Source of the DNA: a virus
Length of the DNA stretch: 64,000 nt
Direction: 5' to 3' (one strand)
IMG/VR virus record: IMGVR_UViG_3300042691_032685
Span: 1-64,000 of that record
Part shown: piece after piece, positions 7,221 through 15,900 of the stretch
Numbering within the stretch: the stretch's first letter is position 1
How the letters are laid out: each line of letters opens with the position of its first letter
Position numbers and translations under genes: made by a program
The notes under the pieces: generated by a model
The model's input: only the letters and a program-made list of their open reading frames with translations
Told to the model about the DNA's origin: nothing
Database searches by the model: none

Positions 7221-7321
7221 TGCCGGGAAGCAACTTCCATGAAGAACAGGTATGCATCCATGCTAATAACCACTAACATTGCCCCAAGGATCGAGGCAAT
7301 CGCGTAATTAAAACCGTCCAT
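7217..7321 (-). CDS. Single-span membrane microprotein coupled to hli (34 aa)
   Basis: Reads MDGFNYAIASILGAMLVV and ends EVASRQ: one transmembrane helix with short polar ends. Its TGA overlaps the hli ATG (ATGA), so the two proteins are likely made in step. The size and topology recall small photosystem subunits, but I cannot match it to PsaI/J/M, PsbM/N/T or PetG/L/N. It heads the leftward operon. Confidence 0.55.
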   Translation of the reverse strand: MDGFNYAIASILGAMLVVISMDAYLFFMEVASRQ

Positions 7322-7371
7322 ACACAACCTTGATTTATATGTTAAGTTAGCAGCAATATACAAAACCATCA

Positions 7372-8226
7372 ATGGTTGCTAAACTGAATACATCAGATCC
7401 TTGGATTCAAGCCAAGGAAGAGCAACCAGAGATGATGCGGTCGCTAAACAAGACCGCAGCCAGAATTACGCTTAACGGAAAACGTCACTATACAACTCCG
7501 TTACCTACTGGGCCTGCGCCGTCCGTAACTACAATCATTAGCGAAACAGCTTCCGAAGCAAACAAACGGAAGCTCGAAATGTGGTCGAAAGCAAATCCAG
7601 GCGTCAAAGAACAAGCGGCTGAACGAGGCACTGCCATTCACTATGGTATGGAGCAGTACCTCAAAGGGAATAAAAATCCGGAAATCAAAGATGAATATGC
7701 AGACTTTTGGGCAGGCATGCCACCAATCCTGGATCAATTTCAGGAGGTGCTGTGGGCCGAGTCGCCAGTGCTTGATAAGTTTGACTTTACTATTGGTGCT
7801 GATGACGTTGCACGCGTCTGGGGTTGTGACAGCGAAGGCCGTGCTTGGGCTGGCGCTCCTGATATTATTGCTGTCGCCAACAACAAACTGACGCTTGCTG
7901 ACTTAAAGACCAGCGTCAAACCATACAGCCGTAAGTGGCCAAAAGATTTGGAGAAGGGGTCCCAGGAGTGGAGGGATCTTCTCGGTGGTCACATGAAATT
8001 CAAGAAGACCTGCAAACAGCTTGCGGCTTATGACATTGCCATTGAGCAAACTCTTGGCATGACTGTACAGCAAGCAGCAATCTTGGTTTCGACGCCTGTG
8101 CGTACTCAAATATTTAAAATCTCCCGAAGATTTTTAGATTCTCTTCGGGAGGATTGGTTGAAGATTGTAGAGGAGTATTACACGCAGATTGAGAACTGCA
8201 ATGCCTACGATCCTGACCTTATCTAA
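7372..8226 (+). CDS. PD-(D/E)XK exonuclease (RecB/Cas4-like)
   Basis: A 284-residue nuclease with the RecB-type order: RGTAIH near residues 85-90, E130, P163-D164 and D177-L-K179. Related cyanophage proteins act as exonucleases in recombination and host DNA breakdown. The start at 7372 follows a 50-base divergent promoter region shared with the hli operon. It stands alone on the plus strand and ends four bases into the convergent proline-rich gene. Confidence 0.8.
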   Translation: MVAKLNTSDPWIQAKEEQPEMMRSLNKTAARITLNGKRHYTTPLPTGPAPSVTTIISETASEANKRKLEMWSKANPGVKEQAAERGTAIHYGMEQYLKGNKNPEIKDEYADFWAGMPPILDQFQEVLWAESPVLDKFDFTIGADDVARVWGCDSEGRAWAGAPDIIAVANNKLTLADLKTSVKPYSRKWPKDLEKGSQEWRDLLGGHMKFKKTCKQLAAYDIAIEQTLGMTVQQAAILVSTPVRTQIFKISRRFLDSLREDWLKIVEEYYTQIENCNAYDPDLI

Positions 8227-8930
8227 AAATTAAAGATCGAAGGATTCAACGACGTACGTGTTGGAAACTTATCAATAATTGCTTTAGGTGTAGTCATTGG
8301 AGGCACATAGCCAGGAGGCTTCTGTCCTGGAGCAACGCCGCCACCAATTCCAGGCATCGTTCCGCCAACCGCAGAAGAAGCGGGGAAACTAGGGACTGGT
8401 GATCCAATGGGACGAGTTGGTGCTGGGAATCCAGCGGTTGGAGAACCGATTGGAGAAGAGGGAGGGAATGCTGGGGTTGGTGATCCAATAGGACGAGTCG
8501 GCGCAGGGAAAGCTGGAGTAGGTGAACCAATCGGACGTGTTGGTGCTGGGAAGCCAGAAGTGGGAGAACCGATTGGAGAGGAAGGTGGGAAACTAGGAGT
8601 TGGAGAGCCGATAGGACGAGTTGGTGCGGGGAACCCAGCAGTAGGCGACCCAATCGGAGAAGATGGTGGCATTGCTGGAGTAGGCGAACCCACTGGACGC
8701 GTCGGCGCAGGAGCAGGGGCTGGTCGTCCTGCAACAGGAGTTGGACGTGCAGCTGGAGCTGGTGCTGCCTTCGATGCGGCTTTGCTAGCTTGAAGATTAT
8801 TTAAAACAGATTTATAAGTATCTAAAGCAAAATTAGGAGTGTTTGCTCTTGCTGCAGGTGCGGGTGCGGGTGCAGAAGGTTTCTTTGCTGCAGGCGCAGG
8901 AGCTGCAGGTTTTTTGGGTGCCGCTGGCAT
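8223..8930 (-). CDS. Proline/alanine-rich repeat protein (235 aa)
   Basis: The N-terminus is Ala/Pro/Lys-rich, a short ordered segment NFALDTYKSVLNNLQASK follows, and then about ten copies of a 12-14 residue repeat of type PIGSPTPxFPAPTR. The C-terminus is glycine-rich. Low complexity suggests a flexible virion or fibre linker; no enzyme features. The start MPAAPKKP at 8930 is chosen because a TATAAT box lies 23 bases upstream and the longer frame would run into the divergent gene. Confidence 0.7.
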   Translation of the reverse strand: MPAAPKKPAAPAPAAKKPSAPAPAPAARANTPNFALDTYKSVLNNLQASKAASKAAPAPAARPTPVAGRPAPAPAPTRPVGSPTPAMPPSSPIGSPTAGFPAPTRPIGSPTPSFPPSSPIGSPTSGFPAPTRPIGSPTPAFPAPTRPIGSPTPAFPPSSPIGSPTAGFPAPTRPIGSPVPSFPASSAVGGTMPGIGGGVAPGQKPPGYVPPMTTPKAIIDKFPTRTSLNPSIFNF

Positions 8931-8952
8931 AATAAATATATTACTTTTGTTA

Positions 8953-8958
8953 ATTATA
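8953..8958 (-). promoter_or_regulatory. TATAAT box, leftward (late-type)
   Basis: TATAAT on the minus strand 23 bases before the start at 8930. Confidence 0.45.
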
Positions 8959-8963
8959 AGTCC

Positions 8964-9275
8964 ATGATTAATACTCTTTTTGCGCAGATAATTCAAGAAA
9001 TTATTAGGTGGTGGAATCGTGTTTGGTTTGAAGCCAAGCTAAAGGCCAGGCTTGATATGATCGAATTTGATAATCGGATCCAAGCTGAGTTAGAACGGGA
9101 ACAACAAAACAAACCGATCTACCGCGAATATCCAATCGACCCTGTGCTCCAAACCGGTGAATCACAAAAGCTAGGTGGGGCAATGGAACTACGCGCACCT
9201 TGGTACACTGATGGCTTACAACCCGAACGGCAAGATGGAGTGCAGGAAGCGCCTGGCATGGACGATCGCCTGTGA
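8964..9275 (+). CDS. Hypothetical protein with amphipathic N-terminus (103 aa)
   Basis: Begins with a Trp-rich amphipathic helix (IIQEIIRWWNRVWFEAKLKA), then a charged helix and a disordered Pro/Gln-rich tail. This could be a membrane-contacting peptide. It overlaps the next gene by 65 bases in another frame. No family recognised. Confidence 0.5.
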   Translation: MINTLFAQIIQEIIRWWNRVWFEAKLKARLDMIEFDNRIQAELEREQQNKPIYREYPIDPVLQTGESQKLGGAMELRAPWYTDGLQPERQDGVQEAPGMDDRL

Positions 9276-9393
9276 GCAAGCGGTTGTAACAAAAGAAGAT
9301 GCTGTACAGATTTACAACAAACTCATGAGAGAGTTTGAGGCAATGGATAAACGCAAGCAATACAAAGAACTTGAGTCCAATAAGACTCGGTGA
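9211..9393 (+). CDS. Small helical protein (60 aa)
   Basis: Starts MAYNPNGKMECRKRLAWTIA and is helical and basic. The ATG at 9211 is preferred to an upstream ATG at 9175 because the intervening segment looks like an out-of-frame reading of the previous gene. Function unknown; it precedes the replication genes. Confidence 0.5.
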   Translation: MAYNPNGKMECRKRLAWTIACEQAVVTKEDAVQIYNKLMREFEAMDKRKQYKELESNKTR

Positions 9394-9465
9394 TTTAATT
9401 ATTTCTTGATGGGCTCTTCAGATTGGCAGCCGTAGGATAAGGAGATACACAACCAGGCCCTCCCC

Positions 9466-9657
9466 ATGGACGTACACGTCATTGGCATGGGTGAGTGGAT
9501 GAATAGTCTCATGAGTCGCATGATGAATGCGGTGGATGGGGACTGTTTTTATCTGCCCACACCGATGCACCTCCATGCTTTTCTTCTATTAAAGGAGGGC
9601 TCATTCCCGGAGCGAGACTTTAAAGTAACAGTAAAAGACCCCGTATCTCCCCAATGA
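9466..9657 (+). CDS. Small protein coupled to the primase gene (63 aa)
   Basis: Met-rich N-terminus (MDVHVIGMGEWMNSLMSRMM). It overlaps the primase-helicase start by ATGA, so it is co-translated. An AAGGAG sequence lies about 20 bases upstream. Family not recognised. Confidence 0.6.
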   Translation: MDVHVIGMGEWMNSLMSRMMNAVDGDCFYLPTPMHLHAFLLLKEGSFPERDFKVTVKDPVSPQ

Positions 9658-12290
9658 CGCAAAATCAATACGCCTTAAAACCTGGTGAAATCCGTCTTGA
9701 CCTCATTCCGCTGGATTGGCCACTCACACCGCTTGGGCCTAGGAAAGATCCATACCTCTCCGGTTGGCAAAACAAACCCCTTAGCGTTCAAGACATTGAA
9801 CAAGAACTCGTCTCTGGTGATTGCAAAGCTGTTGGTCTACTCGGTGGGCCTGTCTACAATCATCCTTATGGTTTGGTGTGGGTTGACGTTGATGGACCAA
9901 GCGTATACCCACTTGTGGAAGAAATCTCAGGTCTTCCGTTCAACAATGCTCTTCCTCCAACACTGACGATTCTCAGTGGAAAAATCGGACGTGAACGAAA
10001 GCTTTACCGTTTAAACCGAGATAAACACAAGCATTTCCTGCGTAACAAATACACCTGGCACGGGGAAGAAAATAAAGAGAAACTTGAGATCCTCTGGAAG
10101 CGTCACCAAGGCGTGCTAATGGGGTTGCATCCAGAAACAGATGGATACTTCACCGACGAAAATCAAGGGTTTGAATGGGTTGACAAACTACCTGAATTCC
10201 CTGATTGGCTGCTGAATGCAATCATCAATAAAAATGTCAAGCAAGGGAAGCCGGCCCGTGAAGTAACACGGATGGTTACACCAACATCTGTTGTTCAAAC
10301 CGTTATTGAGCTGGATCGCGACATCCAGGTAGCCAAAGAGGCTATGTGGGGTATGCCTCCAGAAGCCTGTGATGACTACGACATCTGGATCACAGTTGGT
10401 CAGTCGCTTCATTCACTGGATGAAAGCCTGTTGGATGAGTGGGATAACTGGTCTCGGCAATCAGATAAGTATCAAGAAGGTGAGTGTCATCGGCGCTGGC
10501 TTTCCTTTAGTCGTGGTGGTGGACGAACTCTTGGTTCTTTGATTCATGTTGCTCAGGAGAATGGGTGGCAGCAATCAAAAGATCACCTGGCAATGAATGT
10601 TGATGACGCAACGCTGGAGCACGTTGCTGAACTGGCAAAACAAATTGACGAAGATTTAAAACAAATGGCGCTTTCTCAGAAAACATTTGATCAAAACACT
10701 GTTGATAGCTGGAATACAAAGAGCCGTACGCTGGAGCAGCGCACGAGTAAAAAGCAAGAACAAGAAAAAAAGGAAAGGATTTCATCTGACCTGGTATCGG
10801 ATAAAGTGTTTGCCATGTATACCGGCAATCTCCGGTACAGTCAACCCCATGGTCAGTTCTTCTTATATAACTACCGCAAAGGACTTTGGGAGCCTCTGAC
10901 CAAGATTGAAATGCTTGGTGACATCAGGGAAAAACTTAAAGTCCTTGTGGAAACAGAAGAAAACTTTAAGGGTTTCAGCACAAACCTAATGAATGATGTA
11001 TATGCTCAACTGCAATCCATCATTCCTTTTGATGAATGGTACGACGGTTCGGACTACCTTCTCTTCACAAACGGTGTCTTGGATGTGGGTACCAGGCAGC
11101 TACTGCCTTTTGATAAAAATCTGTACCTTATTCAGCAGATGCCCTATGAATACGATCCGTCTGCTACATGTGAAGACATCATTAAATGGCTGAAACATAC
11201 GCAACACGACAGCTGGCATCGTGCTCAAGTTCTTCGTGCGTGGCTGCGGGCAACACTGCTTGGACGCTATGAAATCCAAAAGTTTGTTGAGATTGTGGGT
11301 CCTGGTAAATCGGGCAAATCCACCTATGCAAACCTCGCAGTAGCACTGGTTGGTAAACAAAATACTTACTCAACGGACTTTGAAAACCTGGAGAAAAACC
11401 GCTTTGAAGCAGCAAGCTATATGGGTAAAAAGCTTCTGCTGTTCCAAGATGCAGACCGCTGGGGTGGTTCCGTTTCCAAACTAAAAGCCATCACCGGTAA
11501 CGACTGGATCCGTTCGGAACGCAAGTACCAAAGCGAAAGTCAAGATCCATTCCAGTACCACGGGATGGTGATGATCACAGCCAATGAAGCAATTCAGTCC
11601 ACTGATTACACTTCTGGTCTCGCTCGCCGTCGTCTCACTATTCCGTTTGATCGTCCATTTACTGGAGGGCAAGCCGAACAAAAAGAACTCATTAAATTTG
11701 ACTCCAAGGGGAATCCAGAGGGTGTCTTTGCTCCCTTGCTGCCAGGTCTTGTGAACTGGCTTCTGGATATGCAAGAGGAGGATATGCGTTCCTACCTCAT
11801 GGAAACCGGCAAAAACGTCAGCTTCTTTCAGAAGTACGAGAAGACGCAAAGTCTGCGTTCCAACCCGCTGCTTGATTGGATGGATCACAAGGTTGTCTTT
11901 GATCCGGACATCTCGACACCGGTTGGTTTCTGTAAGATCCAGGCCGGTGGTGGATCTGGTTACTACACCAACTGGAACAAATGGCTGTACGCAAGCTATG
12001 CAGAATTCTGCCGTAGCTGTAACGTTGGCATCATGTCACGTGGTCGTTTTGAACCACTCTTCCTTGACATCTGCCGTCACCAGCTGAAGATCAATGTCTA
12101 CGGCACCAAAAACAGCAAGGGTCTCCGCATCATCAATGCTGCCGTACGTGAATCCAATGAGACCAAGTACGACGGCTATCCGTCCATCGTTGAAGTCGCC
12201 GCAAATCCTGAAAAATACAAGGAGTTCTACGGAACCGTGCTAACAACAACTACGGATGAGATAATGGATGAAAACGCACCAGACATGTGA
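9654..12290 (+). CDS. Prim-pol / PriCT-2 / D5-type SF3 primase-helicase
   Basis: An 878-residue replication protein. Residues about 15-200 form a prim-pol-like domain (WPLTPLGPRKDPYLSGWQ; VWVDVDG with the acidic pair). About 225-305 is a PriCT-2 domain with DYDIWITVGQSLH and the conserved Trp/Phe pattern. The C-terminal half is a D5/SF3 helicase with Walker A GPGKSGKST near 549-557 and Walker B LLLFQDAD near 600. Such proteins make primers and unwind the fork on phage and plasmid genomes. It is joined by 4-base overlaps to genes on both sides. Confidence 0.92.
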   Translation: MTQNQYALKPGEIRLDLIPLDWPLTPLGPRKDPYLSGWQNKPLSVQDIEQELVSGDCKAVGLLGGPVYNHPYGLVWVDVDGPSVYPLVEEISGLPFNNALPPTLTILSGKIGRERKLYRLNRDKHKHFLRNKYTWHGEENKEKLEILWKRHQGVLMGLHPETDGYFTDENQGFEWVDKLPEFPDWLLNAIINKNVKQGKPAREVTRMVTPTSVVQTVIELDRDIQVAKEAMWGMPPEACDDYDIWITVGQSLHSLDESLLDEWDNWSRQSDKYQEGECHRRWLSFSRGGGRTLGSLIHVAQENGWQQSKDHLAMNVDDATLEHVAELAKQIDEDLKQMALSQKTFDQNTVDSWNTKSRTLEQRTSKKQEQEKKERISSDLVSDKVFAMYTGNLRYSQPHGQFFLYNYRKGLWEPLTKIEMLGDIREKLKVLVETEENFKGFSTNLMNDVYAQLQSIIPFDEWYDGSDYLLFTNGVLDVGTRQLLPFDKNLYLIQQMPYEYDPSATCEDIIKWLKHTQHDSWHRAQVLRAWLRATLLGRYEIQKFVEIVGPGKSGKSTYANLAVALVGKQNTYSTDFENLEKNRFEAASYMGKKLLLFQDADRWGGSVSKLKAITGNDWIRSERKYQSESQDPFQYHGMVMITANEAIQSTDYTSGLARRRLTIPFDRPFTGGQAEQKELIKFDSKGNPEGVFAPLLPGLVNWLLDMQEEDMRSYLMETGKNVSFFQKYEKTQSLRSNPLLDWMDHKVVFDPDISTPVGFCKIQAGGGSGYYTNWNKWLYASYAEFCRSCNVGIMSRGRFEPLFLDICRHQLKINVYGTKNSKGLRIINAAVRESNETKYDGYPSIVEVAANPEKYKEFYGTVLTTTTDEIMDENAPDM

Positions 12291-12646
12291 GTAACGGTCG
12301 CCATTTAATCTTGGATCTCTACGACTGCGATCCAGAGATCCTCGATGATTACAAGGAGCTTCAACGATTGCTTGAAGCTTCTCTTGTAATGGCTGGTGCA
12401 AACATCCTTCGGATTATTGGGGAAAAGTTTGAACCGCAAGGCGTTACCCTCTTGGCGCTTCTTGCTGAGTCGCATGCTTCCATTCATACGTGGCCGGAGA
12501 TGAAGTATGCAGCAATCGATCTCTACACCTGTGGTGACAAAACACAAACCCACAAAGCAGCTGAGTTTTTGAAAAGTAAACTCAAAGCGCAAAACATTGA
12601 TGAAAAGGAATTGGTAAGATCAGTTACTCCTTTAAATTGTGTATAG
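12287..12646 (+). CDS. speD: S-adenosylmethionine decarboxylase proenzyme
   Basis: A 119-residue SpeD of the short bacterial type. The self-cleavage site E61-S62 in LLAESHASIHTWPE yields the pyruvoyl group on Ser62; H68 and the later C82 (LYTCGDK) fit the processing and catalytic residues. The product, decarboxylated AdoMet, donates aminopropyl groups for spermidine. It starts with GTG overlapping the primase stop (GTGA). speD is a known cyanophage auxiliary gene, thought to support polyamine supply. Confidence 0.93.
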   Translation: MSNGRHLILDLYDCDPEILDDYKELQRLLEASLVMAGANILRIIGEKFEPQGVTLLALLAESHASIHTWPEMKYAAIDLYTCGDKTQTHKAAEFLKSKLKAQNIDEKELVRSVTPLNCV

Positions 12647-12670
12647 TTAGTCCAGAGAAATCTGGATGAA

Positions 12671-13939
12671 ATGTCTAAAAAACCTAAGCTGCTCTGGTCT
12701 GGCGATATTATTGCCATGACTGGATTTGCTCGTGTCACTGAAAACGTACTTGAACGGATCTGTGATGAGTATGAGGTGGTTGTTCTTGGTAATAACTACT
12801 GGGGTGACCCGCATCCGTTATGCAGTAAATACAAGATCTACCCTTCTTCCAACCGGTTCCAGCAGGCGCCTTTCGGTGAGCAGCGCATTCGTGAGGTTGT
12901 TGAAACTGAAAAGCCAGACCTTGTCTTCGTAATGAATGACCTGTGGATCTTGAACGAGATCTATAGACAAATTGCAGACATCCACAAGACCGGTGCTTTT
13001 AAATTTGTGGGCTACTACCCCATGGACTCCTACGCATGGCTCGGTTGTCTACTTGACACCATGAACGAGTGGGATGCCTCAATCTGTTACACAGAATTTG
13101 GAGCGAAAGAAATTGTACGAGCCGGATACACAAAGCCGATTGCTATCATTCCTCATGGCGTCACTCAAGGTCAGTTTACCCCAGGGGACAAAAAGGAAGC
13201 ACGGAGGCAACTGGGACTAGATGAAAATGATTTCATTGTGTTTAACGGTAACCGTAACCAATTCCGTAAACGTATTGACATCACAGTCGAAGCCTTTGCC
13301 AAATTTGCTGTAGGCCGTCCTGACGCAAAGCTTTACCTACACATGGGACTTAAAGACCAAGGCTGGGACATTATGCCGATGTTTGGTCGTGCCATGAGTC
13401 GTAATGGTCTTGATCCAAATGGTCGCATCGTCATGACTGCGCCTTCTATGCAACCGCCAAACGTACCGGTAGAAGCTTTAAACATCATCTACAACGCTGC
13501 TGACGTTGGCGTTAATACTTGCAAAGGCGAAGGTCATGGTCTTGTCAACCATGAGCACGCATCCTGTCGCGTGGCACAGGTGGTACCTGATCACACGTCC
13601 TGCAAAGAGATCTTTGAGGGCTACGGCAAGCTCATTCGCTGCGAGCACATAGATGTAGATGTCAATTTCGGTCGTGAGATGCCATGCCCCTCGGTTGATC
13701 ACTTGGCTGAGCTTCTTGCTGAACTCTATGAGGACCGTGAAGAGCTGGATCGCGTGGCTCAAGCATGCTATGAACGCTCCACAAGTGAAATTTATAGCTG
13801 GGACGTGGTGGTAAAGCAATTCCAGGAGCTGTTTACTGACGTATTGAAGGGGACTTTCTGTGTAGAGGAGGCCAAGCCAGTGAGCGAAAAGAAAAAGAAA
13901 AAACGCAAACCTAAGGAAACTCTGGCGTTTGCCGTCTAA
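12671..13939 (+). CDS. GT4-family glycosyltransferase (GT-B fold)
   Basis: A 422-residue protein with two Rossmann halves. The N-terminal domain has the glycine-containing loop TGFARVTENVL, and the C-terminal donor domain has FNGNRNQFRKRID and GEGHGLVNHEHASC, the latter standing where GT4 enzymes have GEGFGLPxxEA. That replaces the usual EX7E start with a divergent form, but the fold call is good. The C-terminal tail is lysine-rich and disordered. It may glycosylate DNA, virion or cell surface; position after the primase does not decide this. A strong terminator follows. Confidence 0.85.
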   Translation: MSKKPKLLWSGDIIAMTGFARVTENVLERICDEYEVVVLGNNYWGDPHPLCSKYKIYPSSNRFQQAPFGEQRIREVVETEKPDLVFVMNDLWILNEIYRQIADIHKTGAFKFVGYYPMDSYAWLGCLLDTMNEWDASICYTEFGAKEIVRAGYTKPIAIIPHGVTQGQFTPGDKKEARRQLGLDENDFIVFNGNRNQFRKRIDITVEAFAKFAVGRPDAKLYLHMGLKDQGWDIMPMFGRAMSRNGLDPNGRIVMTAPSMQPPNVPVEALNIIYNAADVGVNTCKGEGHGLVNHEHASCRVAQVVPDHTSCKEIFEGYGKLIRCEHIDVDVNFGREMPCPSVDHLAELLAELYEDREELDRVAQACYERSTSEIYSWDVVVKQFQELFTDVLKGTFCVEEAKPVSEKKKKKRKPKETLAFAV

Positions 13940-13963
13940 ACTGCCGCCGGAGACCTCGGGTGG

Positions 13964-13992
13964 AGACCTCTGCTTCGGCAGGGGTCTTTTTA
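13964..13992 (+). terminator. Rho-independent terminator, rightward
   Basis: Stem AGACCTCTGC/GCAGGGGTCT with one G-T pair, a TTCG tetraloop and a following T run. It ends the primase-speD-GT4 operon. Confidence 0.88.
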
Positions 13993-14055
13993 TGTCCCCT
14001 GGTCTCACCAGTATCACGTAAGTCTTGGTTTAAGGCTTCCAAGGGGGGTGTGGTT

Positions 14056-14268
14056 GGTCGGACTTTGGTCGAACTTTCCGACTTTCGGGGTCGTTTTATC
14101 TTTAATCACACGAGGCCCATACACTTTGGGGGGTCAAGTTGTATGGGGTGTTTCATGATGAGTCTTGCTTTGTCTCACGGTAAGAATCACATACACTTTA
14201 ACCCCCCGAAATGTATGGGGCTTCTTAGAATAAAGATGAAATGGGGGTCAAAGTCGGAAAGTCCGACC
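14056..14268. repeat. Large imperfect palindrome with nested inverted repeats
   Basis: The left arm (about 14056-14150) and the reverse complement of the right arm (about 14171-14268) align over roughly 95 bases, anchored by GGTCGGAC/GTCCGACC at the ends. Inside each arm sits a smaller inverted repeat CATACA...TGTATG whose loop carries a run of six G (left) or six C (right). It lies between a terminator and the next gene and holds no convincing ORF. Candidates are a replication origin, a regulatory or processing site, or an inactive mobile inverted-repeat element. Confidence 0.75.
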
Positions 14269-14293
14269 TCCCCTGCACGCATCATTTCAATTC

Positions 14294-15010
14294 ATGGCAA
14301 ACATTCCCAAAAAGATCGCCTCTCTGGTAAGGGAGCACGAGACTTTTCGCCATGTACCCAACGTGGAGGCGTTAAGCAAGGACGAATTAACGCAGTACGG
14401 CTTGTATCAGGGCTACCCCTGCGCCCATGGACACACCATTCGTTCCGTTGATGAGCACTGGTGTTACCTATGTGCCACAAAGATTCGTGACAATATCTGT
14501 GGCTTTGACCTGAACTACATGCATGAGGAGTACAAACGCAAGTACTCAGAGCTTTGGAGCCAGATTCCCGTAGGCCCGGTGGAGAACTGCTGGGAAGCGC
14601 CCGCACTCACCAAGAAAAGGATCTGCATGCCCTCCTACAGGGCGCTGTACTCAAGGGACAAGTCCACAAACGTCAACGCTCACAAGGCGATTTATCAGTG
14701 CGCCTGGGGCGACGTGGGTTCGATGTTCGTGACGAGGGTCTGCGGGAACAAACACTGTCTCAATCCACTTCACTTAGTCTCAAGTTGGAACCGACTTTTC
14801 CCGCCAACCACGATCAGTCCTTTTGATTACGAGTTCAAACCGGAGAAGCTCATGCAGTTTGCACGGTCTCAAGATGAGTCTCAAATAAAAATACTGAGGG
14901 AGCGTGGGTACAAGCAGACGATCCAGCACCCTTTGGTACACCGGAATTGCCCGGATTATGATGAGGAATACAGGCAGTATTACAACATAGAATGGCAAGA
15001 AACCAAGTAA
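14294..15010 (+). CDS. HNH-like zinc endonuclease (238 aa)
   Basis: Two cysteine pairs (near CYLCATK and CGNKHCLNPLHLV) and an AHKAIYQCAWG segment give the layout of HNH_3-type homing proteins, in which the NPxHL element carries the last histidine. An N-terminal helical region and a C-terminal tail flank the nuclease core. It lies directly after the large palindrome, so the palindrome could be its target or its own regulatory region. The catalytic call is moderate. Confidence 0.65.
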   Translation: MANIPKKIASLVREHETFRHVPNVEALSKDELTQYGLYQGYPCAHGHTIRSVDEHWCYLCATKIRDNICGFDLNYMHEEYKRKYSELWSQIPVGPVENCWEAPALTKKRICMPSYRALYSRDKSTNVNAHKAIYQCAWGDVGSMFVTRVCGNKHCLNPLHLVSSWNRLFPPTTISPFDYEFKPEKLMQFARSQDESQIKILRERGYKQTIQHPLVHRNCPDYDEEYRQYYNIEWQETK

Positions 15011-15900
15011 GTCAACCGCAGCGGACTCAAAATAATCCTTTAAACCTTGGTACTTTCAATACAACTTCAATTCGTTATCTGCATGGCTCCCTTGGTCCGC
15101 AGTACAAGGTTGTAGGTCGTGCTGATACCAACCAGTACTCCAATGGTGGTATTGGAGGAGGTACGTACAACCATTGGTTTGTCGTTAACCTTTCATCTCC
15201 TGCCTGGATTATTGCAACGAAAGGACCCCCGCGTCCCAGGTATATTCAAGTTTCTGCATATGACTTAAACAAAACACCTATCCAAGGGGATCCTATTTTT
15301 GACGCGGATTCTATTCGCGTTGATTCCAACGGTGAGGTTTACATCCCGTATCTCAATACGGTGATGAGTGCTCAGTCTGATCTTTACAACCAATATTCAT
15401 CGATCCGTCTTGATCGAGGAGATGAACGCTATTACCCATTGGAAGCGGGTAGTTACTTGCTCTGTGTCTCATCAACACGTAACGAACCCCTTGATTATCA
15501 CGTTGCTGTTGTCATTGAGTTTCCGCCTACGGAAGGTTTCTTTGAGTTAGAAGACAGTGATGGAAGTTGTTTATTACAAGAAACATCAATTACTGCAGAG
15601 ATTGTTGAAAGCCCAATCACTGCTGATTTAACCATCGGCAATGCCTTTACAGAAACTATTTGCCAAATTAATTTTGGAGTGACAGTTACTGTTGTTGATC
15701 CAGGTGTCTGGTTTATTGGTACTAGTATTCCTCCTGCTGACTATGGCGACTATAAATTCATATTGGAGCCAGGAGATGATGCTTATTTTCAAACAATCCA
15801 CGATCATTCACTGTCAGAATGGAGAAATGCATGGGAGGACGAACATCAAAGCACAGATCCGTTCCCTGATATTCTGATTCCTTTAACCAATAGGCCATGA
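14992..15900 (+). CDS. Predicted virion protein, beta-rich (302 aa)
   Basis: Rich in beta-forming residues with segments such as YLHGSLGPQYKVVGRAD and VYIPYLNTVMSAQ. No enzymatic motif or signal peptide. It overlaps its neighbours on both sides (19 bases and ATGA). Tail or appendage function is inferred from composition and from the nearby lysis and tail-fibre genes. Confidence 0.6.
   Translation: MARNQVSQPQRTQNNPLNLGTFNTTSIRYLHGSLGPQYKVVGRADTNQYSNGGIGGGTYNHWFVVNLSSPAWIIATKGPPRPRYIQVSAYDLNKTPIQGDPIFDADSIRVDSNGEVYIPYLNTVMSAQSDLYNQYSSIRLDRGDERYYPLEAGSYLLCVSSTRNEPLDYHVAVVIEFPPTEGFFELEDSDGSCLLQETSITAEIVESPITADLTIGNAFTETICQINFGVTVTVVDPGVWFIGTSIPPADYGDYKFILEPGDDAYFQTIHDHSLSEWRNAWEDEHQSTDPFPDILIPLTNRP

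Noticed and set aside
8407-8793. Gly/Val-rich plus-strand frame opposite the proline repeat gene
   Set aside because: It is the antisense reading of the Pro repeats; the minus frame has the better start, box and ending.
11100-11415. Minus-strand frames inside the primase-helicase gene
   Set aside because: Cys/Pro/His-rich shadows of the Walker A region with no ribosome sites.
12305-12592. 95-codon frame antisense to speD
   Set aside because: No start signal or protein-like composition; speD has clear catalytic residues.
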